From: Membranipora membranacea
Taxonomy: Eukaryota; Bryozoa; Gymnolaemata; Cheilostomatida; Membraniporidae
Assembly: GCA_914767715.1 (NCBI GenBank)
Contig: OU612065.1
Location: forward strand, 5,580,001 to 5,644,000
DNA: 64,000 nt
Direction of reading: 5' to 3'
The notes under the pieces are model-generated. The model was given only the letters and a program-made list of their open reading frames with translations, did no database searches and was not told the origin of the DNA. Shown piece after piece: positions 35,256 through 64,000 of this stretch. Position numbers and translations under genes: made by a program. Position 1 is the stretch's first letter; each line of letters begins with the position of its first letter.

Positions 35256-36479
35256 CGTCTACCTCGCTCGCCTACTTTCCACAAGGTCCCCAACAAGGGA
35301 GATGCCTTGGCATAGTCTGGTTCTCTCTGGTTTTATTACAGTCTGTGGCATAGTTTTTCCGGCCGGATGCTCTGCCTGTCGCTGAACCCGTCTCTATCCA
35401 GGATTGGGACTGGCTGAGTCTGGCACCGGATTGTACATTCCTCAAGCAAATTTTTCATAATATCATAATATCTACAAAACAACCACCTCTATTGCAGAAA
35501 TAACTGTTGGTCTTGTTCTTGACTTTTTTGCTAGTTTTCATATTTTATCCTGCCCCCTACCTGTTCCAGCTAAGAATTGGTCACTTGCCATAGCACACCA
35601 GGACATGTAGGTATATACATAAAGTACATAATTATTTTGCTTTATTTTTATCAGATCCTATGCGGAGAAAATTAGTTGTGCATTTGGCTGCGACTTGAGA
35701 TGATTTCCACCAATCTACATCAGGTTTGTTAAGTTATCATGAACGTGAAAAATACCACTTGCCTTTGCCCCATAAGTGAGCCCAGAAGGTACAATATGAG
35801 GGTTGAAAAAAAAACAAAGCTGAAAGACATAATGCATATGGTAATTCGCAGTTGGGCAGTAAAAATATTGACATTGAATGTACATCATATCAACTACCCT
35901 TGCGGATAAACTATTTTGGTTCCAAGTTTCAATCAAGGTAATCTTGTACCGAAAAACATAATTTGTCCTGATTGGGAGGTCTGCATCAACCCATCACCCT
36001 ATCCCTAATGACAGGATACCAGTGCTAAGATGAGAAAGTGTCCATCTGTTCATCTTCACACTATTTCAGAGTGACCTACAGTGCTGGTTGGTAAATAGAA
36101 TTGATATGTACGGGGATGTGAACTATCAGCTGAGGTGTTGAGCCGCTTGGAGGTAGTGTCCATTATGCCTACCGCGTATCGAGATATGGGTATGTACAAA
36201 GGTGTTACTTTCATTTTCATTCCATAAGTACTGTAACCAAAAAATAGCTTCTCTCTGTGGAAGTGTTTATATTTCTATTTATAGCAATCAGCAAATTTTT
36301 TTCCCCAGAAAGAAAGTATTTTTACAATCACAATACCTAAATTTGTTGTCAGTTGTTATAAGTTTTGATAGCAAGAGGTCCTGGGTTCAATTTCCCCTCT
36401 TGTTATGAGAGATCTTCCTGCTCATATCCCATAACACGCCGAGCAACATAAACCAACACCAACTGAACTGACTCAAAAG

Positions 36480-36990
36480 TCGCCACTTCTCTAACGACGA
36501 CTCTACAACTATACTGTGTGGAACATTCTTAGTCTACCGACATCAAAGAGGCTGTCTATCAGTAATAAACCTATGAAGACAAGAAATTTCAAAAGTTGAA
36601 ACTTGGTGCATGGCCAACAGGCTCACTCTAAATTATTCAAAAACGTTCCAAATTATTTTAAAATCGCCAAAAAAGCAAATTGTTTTGGCGGAATATAAAA
36701 TTGATCTCAGCTGTAAAACACAATTTTTTAGGCATTATTCTTGACTCTAATATAACTGATATGAATTACCTCGTGGACCACTGCCGAAAATTCAACCTAA
36801 TTTTAACATTGATTAGGGCAGCTCTCCCTTATTTTGATAGCAAAACAATGGTTGACCTGTATTACCGTTGTTTTTACCCACTGGCTTCCTGTCTGGGGGG
36901 CAGTGATGACTGCAGCTGGAAGGGGCACTTGTCCTGTACGTGTGTCTCGTATTTGACCTTCAAGCTTTACAATTGGGCTGTCTACGCCCT
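36480..36990 (+). pseudogene. Second LINE reverse-transcriptase remnant
   Basis: A different LINE lineage from the one at 2.6 kb. The remnant reads FSNDDSTTILCG, where the catalytic FADD box has been altered to SNDD, then WCMANRLTLNYSKT, then FLGIILDSNITDMNYL and LPYFDSKTMVDLYYRCFYP. The frame shifts between the blocks. It ends near 36990. Confidence 0.7.
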
Positions 36991-37939
36991 AGCGCAGGCT
37001 ATAAGACTGTCCCTTTGCTTTTGACATGTTTCTATTGCAATTATCTACAATTTTTGATTAAATCTTTTTTTGCCTTTCTCTGAGTCATACTCAATTGAAC
37101 TTTATCTATATATGCTATCAATTTTATCTCTAGCAATAAACACACATGAAAGAAAAAATTGTCTAACAGTCTTCGAGTTAGGGTGTCAATTACCTCTCTG
37201 AAATGTGCAGTCTCACACCACTACCCTCCCTCATATCGGACAAGGGATAGAAATACCCATATAGATAATTATGACAAACCTATACACAAAATGACCTAAT
37301 GACCTAATTTTACACTAGTACCCACTCGGTAGCTAAAACTACATGCATCTTTAGTGGCTAGTTATTGCATAGCACCTTTAACATGATAATCCCATAATAA
37401 CCTAATACTAATAGTTATTTTTCTGGCTGCTTTGCGATGCCAATCAATGTTGCAGCTAGCTTTCTGGATATTGTAATCTTTATTTATTTTTTAGACTGCC
37501 ATAGAAAGACAGAGCATCTTAAAGAAACTCAGTACCATTCACCAGCTACAAGCAAACAAATAACCACACCTACTGAAGCATCAGTGTTGTGATTTAAAAA
37601 AAATTAATGGGCGTTGTAGCCATTTATAATGATTTAAGAACGAGGATTTATATTTTGGTCCATTTCCATAATTTTTATATAATCCCCATAGGGGAAAATG
37701 GAACTCTATCCTCTGTGCTCCCATAGATCTCGGCCAAACCTCAAATGTATTTTCCGGTAATTATTTATTCCTCTCCCTGAGAATAAAGCTTAAAATTCAT
37801 TTTATACGATTATTTTATGGTGTATTTTGATAAAGTATAACAGCTTCAATACAATGTAATGAGTGATGGATAACCAAAATTTTGTCTTTTTTAAACCAAG
37901 GACTAAGCAACTTCCTAATAATATGCAAGTTGCGATTGT

Positions 37940-38640
37940 TATCAATATCCAGCGCGTTTGGTGCTGTTTTGCTCCAGGAATCTGGTAAAGATATCTGGCA
38001 ACCATTGGAATATGCCTCGCGTAAGATGACTGACACTTAGACACGCTCTTCGATGGTAGAGAAGGAAACTCTTGTCATCATGTGGGCAGTTTGACTAGTA
38101 TATGATAGGTCGAAAGTTTGAAGTTGAAACGGTCCATAAACCCTTGGTACAAATTCTAGGTGGTAAAGATCTGAGTGATCTACCACCGAGGGTGCAAAGG
38201 TTCAAAATGAGGATAATGAGGTATGGATATAAAAATTTTGGTGTTAAGATGTTTGTTGCCGATAGTTTGAGCCGACCCAACGAGGCTTACAGTGCAGCCA
38301 GTGTGAAGCACTGTGCAGCTGTTGAGTACTTTATTGACAGTATTTGTGAGGACTTAGTCCCTGATATACATGAAATAGAGGCTTTTGAAGCCACCGTGAC
38401 TGACGATGTCGCAGTTAAATTCAAGCAGTATTTGGTCGAGGGTTGGCGAAGAAACAAGCAGTCATAAATTGCCCGGGTACAAAGGATGTCTCATGTTTAA
38501 TGATAGACTTGATGTACCTGCTAGTTTGCGTAGTGCCTATATTGCACATGCACATGCTGGACACCAGGGTACTGCTAAACCTGCAGAGCTGCTCGACAGG
38601 TAGTCTGGTGGCCGAGCTATCACCCAACGACAAATTTTTG
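37940..38640 (+). pseudogene. Ty3/Gypsy retrotransposon remnant (RNase H to integrase)
   Basis: A broken pol fragment of an LTR retrotransposon. The RNase H part has GAVLLQE, LEYASRKMTD, EKETLVIMWAV, GRKFEVETVHKPL and VADSLSRPN, with in-frame stops at about 38037 and 38092. The start of the integrase follows, with the zinc-binding AHAGHQGTAKP region near 38550 and a frameshift before VWWP. No LTRs, gag or protease were found. It is a long-dead copy. Confidence 0.8.
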
Positions 38641-38699
38641 TCAATTTTAGCTCTTGCTTTTGGCCTGAGTCCCGCAGCAATTGATCTCGGGAATATGCT

Positions 38700-40060
38700 G
38701 TGCAGCTAAAGCCAAGCTTCTTTCAGATTGTCTGCTCAACAACCCGTAGCAGACAACTCCAATTTGTACTTCAAGAGACATTCTGATGCGTTAAAAGTGC
38801 TCAGATAGCTGTATATGCAAGTTTGAGGCATCACATCATCAAATTCCTTACAAACATTATCAAACCAAAGTGAATAGTTGTAATGTGATGCCACAAACTC
38901 GCACTTGCAGCCATCTAAGGAGTAAGAACCTAAATTATGTTCGGGTATACATAAAAAAGTATCATGTGAAATTGCTTTTATAAACATAGTTTTGGCAATC
39001 AGACATTACATGTATTTCGTCTGCCGCATTATGGGCATTGATTTTTGCTTATTGAGATATTATAGAAGAACTACTGATCTTTCAATTCCAACATAGCTCA
39101 CCATGTCGTAAAATACAACCTCATTAAATGACAATTGATATCTGAAACCTGGGAACTTGAATTGTTTTTCATATTATGTATGTTAATGATGGCCTTCTCC
39201 AATGGATTTGCCCCGGTTTTGGAGCACCTCTACAACATCAAAAAATATACTACATCAGGGTATTATGTTATATTCGCTGCAGGGTGCCAAAGTATAGCGT
39301 TATGTGGTCTAGAAAAAATTGAGAGAAATTGAATTGAATTCAATGCACTTCACTGTGCAATCAAAATGGTTTTGACGCCACCACCAGCATCATTTGCGAC
39401 GCAGCAAACAGCAGAGTTGTCGAGTTAAGTAGGTGATACTGTTTACCTGAAATGACCCTTGCAAAAAATCTTCATGTATTAAAATGAGCAACCAGATACA
39501 CTACTCCGGCTTGAGCTTCTTGAAGACCTGTTCATGGTTTCGTTCGATCCAATGAGTAGATTTGATTCTTGCAATTTTAGCGTTGTTCTAGTATCGCGTT
39601 TGATTTTTATTAGTTTCTTTGATCTTGAAATCTACAAATACACTCACACCAGTACCTTGTGATTCAAATTGATATGATAAGTTATACCATGGTTCTATAA
39701 TCAAATGACGATTGGTAAATGATACATCTTCAACTTGGCAACTTTTTCAGCTAGTGTTGCTGAATCTATTGATTGTAGAGATCATCATAAATAGAGTTTC
39801 TACTTCCAAAAATGATCTAATTTTCAATATACACGCCTCCGTATATTTAAAATTAAACAATAAAATGAAACAGATCAGAGCAAAAATCGGCAGCAACAAT
39901 GTTTCCTTCATGTCAAGCAAGTTCATACTCAAACAAGAAAAGAAATGTAGGGGCGCTCATATCAGGTTCCTTGACCAGAAAGCTCACCATCAAGGTTGCG
40001 CTGTCAGCTGTCTCTTTCAAGCAGATTGTCTTAGTTTAATTGTGCCCTGTCAATAATTAC
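38700..40060 (-). other. Unidentified broken reading frames
   Basis: The minus strand shows stretches of plausible protein interrupted by a few stops, such as VSVFVDFKIKETNKN and IARIKSTHWIERNHEQVF near 39500-39650 and a frame at 38736-38987 containing HDTFLCIPEHNLGSY. They could be the decayed coding part of the enclosing 11.2 kb element or of another transposon. No family was recognised. Confidence 0.25.
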
Positions 40061-40534
40061 TGCAATTACATGCATACTTTTAACATAGAGCTCGCCTGTC
40101 GTAAATTCATGATCACACTGTTTGGACAATTCCAACAGTAAACGGGGATGATGTTGTTATGATATAAAAAATACAGATCCGCAGCACTAGTACTCATGAG
40201 TTTGGTCTTGTCAGGTTCTAGATTTTTCAGTTCACCAACTCAACATGTAACTACCCCCAATAGCTGTGACATCTGTAGGGGTAACAGTATATTGTTAACA
40301 GTGATAACATGGTAAATCTGAAAACATTCCGCATATTCATTACCATGTTGACTGATATAAACAAGGTGCCCCTCCTCAATATTTAATTTATATCTCAAAA
40401 ACTTAATAAATATAATTCCTACATCTCAACTTTTGGTAACCTATCACATTCATTCATAAACATGATCTAGGGAAACCCAATTAGTCCATTGTTGTAGAGT
40501 TAAGTTTCATATAAATACTATGTGTATATATATC

Positions 40535-40537
<3 letters not shown>

Positions 40538-40573
<36 letters not shown>
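40538..40573. repeat. (TA)n microsatellite
   Basis: An uninterrupted run of about 18 TA dinucleotides. The sequence from here to the right terminal repeat at 42147 shows no recognised gene or element beyond short open frames. Confidence 0.9.
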
Positions 40574-40577
<4 letters not shown>

Positions 40578-42415
40578 TACAAATCTATAACAGAGGAACA
40601 TGTATGGTCCTTGAATCATTCCGCTCCTAACTGATAAGGGGCCAAAACTCTGAATTCAAAACATGGGAAAAAGTGTAGTTTGATTTTATCGATTAAATAC
40701 GTTTTCACTGTTCAATTATATTGGATCAGTTTTTACCCAGTTCAGAATATGTGTGAACCGGTTACCTTATTTCCAAACAGTCTCATAACATTTTTTATGT
40801 ACTTAGGAATAGAAGCGAGACAATTTTTTGCAGGTGATTTTTAGAGTGGCTGAGCTACATTAGAGAGTGTGCCTATCTCTGAAACCTTTCTCGCAGAGAC
40901 TATGATAACACAAACTGTTGATTTAGTGTTTGAAAACTCATTGATTATACTATTATAATTGCAGTCACATCAAAAAACATCAAATGTTAGATGGAACTTT
41001 TCCTGTTTCACTGCTTAACAATATAATAATTGTGTACCATCTTTTCGCCTGCAAAAAGAGGCATTTTACCGCTAAGTCACTAAAGTTGACAAGCTATTCA
41101 TAATAATTCTAAGCTAGATTTTTCATTTAACTCAGTGATAAGTATCAATGAAAACGATTTATATTGATAATGTTGAATGTTGAATGTCTAGTAATCAAAA
41201 ATTTTTACGAGTGTTTTTAATAATGAATTTTTATTATTATAATTATCAGCTAGTTGTCTATCCATGGAGAGAGAGGAGACAACTGGTGTTTGATTAAAAA
41301 GCATTAAAATCGCTATCTGATTATTCCGCCTGTAACATGTCAAATTGCAAGTCATATTGCTTTTTGGATGATGGAACCATATTCTGAATGGACAATTTGG
41401 AAATGAATTTGTCTAAATTGAAAGACTTAAGGAGTGAGGATTTTGAGCAACGTTTGTTTGTCAGGATTTTTCTAAAAAGGCTTCACCACTCGGCAGCAAC
41501 AGCCGGCATAACGATAACCAGCGTGAAATTATCAGATCTGTATTTCAACAGAACTTTGCCGTTCGATATGCTGTCCAACTGTTAGTTTCAACTGTGTCCC
41601 CAATCTTATAAAAAATATCATATTAGAGAGTTTGATGGTGCAGGCAGTGTTGCGTACTAAATGCATTTTAAGTACTCAGTTCCATTAAACACTCATACAA
41701 CTTCCTGAGGTGCAATGGGTGTTATAAGACCTGTGGCAGGTGCTGTATGGAACACAACAAAACTGTATAGGCCTTGAGTGCTGTAAGACGTGTCCCATAC
41801 AGCACAGACCACACGTCTTACAACACCTGTTGCCAGCGCCTGTTTTTAATGCCCATTCAGAACAGCATAAATTTTTGTATGCAAATTCCATCGGTTATTA
41901 AAAATGGCGTGATGCTAACTTTTGTCAAGGTTGATAAATCCCATGAGAAGATAAGGCATATTGCCAAACCTAACTTAAATGGTTGAGCTCAAGTGTATTA
42001 CCAACTCATTGGTTCATTGATAACAGTTGGGTTTTGCTATGATTCCCACTCTCCCTGTATTCTCTTTTTTATTATAGGGAGTTGCCTTTTTTTGGAGTTA
42101 TCAAGTATCAGTTGGGGCGAAACATAATATGGGCATTGAGTATAGGCAGGAGCAGCGGACTAAAGACCCAAAAATCAGCGGAACATAGACCCATACGGAA
42201 CATAGATCCGAACGGAACATAGACCTGCACCCAACTAAATGCACATGATAAAATAAGTTGCCATCAACGCAAGTAAAAGCATATATTTTTTTGCATGGTA
42301 CTTCTCATAAATAAACCATTAACTTTTGCCAGGCTACTGCTGAGATGATGACATAGATTGTCTTGACCACTGGAAATTCTATCACACACATCCAAGGGTT
42401 AAAGGAACCAGCACC

Positions 42416-63896
<21,481 letters not shown>

Positions 63897-64000
63897 GTAT
63901 GTACTGTTTGTTGGCATTTTTTAAGTGGAATGTTTATGCGTCTTTCGCATTATTACCATGTTACCATGTAAGTGACTGTTCTCATTTTTTCAAGACTATT

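Larger units (their letters stand above)
31026..42232. mobile_element. Putative 11.2 kb terminal-inverted-repeat element
   Basis: The outer ends are inverted copies of one another over about 85 bp (31026-31111 and 42147-42232). Both begin GGGTGC and contain four spaced copies of TCTATGTTCCG-like motifs. In both ends the fourth copy is the variant TAGTCCGCTG. Directly outside lies the perfect 10-bp direct repeat AACTAAATGC at 31016-31025 and 42233-42242. A 9-10 bp duplication with long repeats fits Mutator-like or foldback elements best, but no transposase was recognised. The interior is a mosaic of other elements, listed separately, which could be later insertions or captured sequence. The boundaries are seen in the sequence; the reading as one element is inference. 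Confidence 0.6.

Noticed and set aside
36370-36405. B-box-like GGTCCTGGGTTCAATT, a possible tRNA or SINE
   Set aside because: No A box or clover-leaf pairing upstream.
37802-38044. Minus-strand frames of 73-80 aa
   Set aside because: They lie antisense to the Ty3/Gypsy RNase H remnant, which explains the openness.
39712-40056. Plus-strand 114-aa frame
   Set aside because: No recognisable motif; the minus strand over the same bases reads more like degraded protein.

Overview
This is a window of animal (metazoan) nuclear DNA. Genes are split into many short exons with GT-AG introns, and the proteins (RABGGTA, mu-crystallin, ARPC1, LRPAP1, POLE) are easy to align by eye with vertebrate orthologues. 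The intergenic and intronic DNA is AT-rich and full of transposon debris. The intron-dense structure and high conservation suggest a slowly evolving invertebrate, possibly a sponge or another non-bilaterian, but nothing in the window fixes the phylum.

Layout. 1-5.0 kb: repeats and a 5'-truncated LINE reverse transcriptase (minus). 5.0-10.0 kb: RABGGTA (plus), 12 exons, 526 aa. 12.1-15.7 and 17.3-20.2 kb: two tandem CRYM / ornithine-cyclodeaminase-family genes (plus), 8 exons each, 319 and 317 aa, with matching exon boundaries. 20.6-23.8 kb: ARPC1 (minus), 10 exons, 370 aa. 23.8-25.7 kb: a tRNA-headed SINE-like sequence and a long-inverted-repeat element interrupted by a hAT-like insertion; both lie next to the ARPC1 start. 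27.0-30.6 kb: LRPAP1 (minus), 8 exons, 347 aa, ending in an ER-retention tetrapeptide. 31.0-42.2 kb: a block of nested and broken transposons, bounded by matching terminal inverted repeats and a perfect 10-bp direct repeat, so it may be one 11.2 kb element. 42.4 kb to the right edge: POLE, the catalytic subunit of DNA polymerase epsilon (plus), 44 exons and 2094 residues, with the C-terminus outside the window.

The most unusual feature is in POLE. The exon that ends in polymerase motif A is followed by exactly 50 uninterrupted 43-bp repeats. Each repeat copies the last 39 coding bases of that exon plus the first four intron bases, so each copy carries its own 5' splice site. Three positions vary commonly between copies, all three are synonymous in the exon frame, and all eight combinations occur.

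Other highlights are a short, nearly identical tract inside exon 5 of the otherwise diverged CRYM paralogues, a recent 144-bp inverted duplication in a POLE intron, and a 64-bp-stem hairpin with a 4-nt loop.

The genes do not form one pathway. They cover Rab prenylation, ketimine/thyroid-hormone-binding reductases, actin nucleation, ER chaperoning of LDL-receptor-family proteins and leading-strand DNA replication. Exon coordinates come from reading splice sites and phase by hand. The summed coding lengths are whole multiples of three for every gene model.
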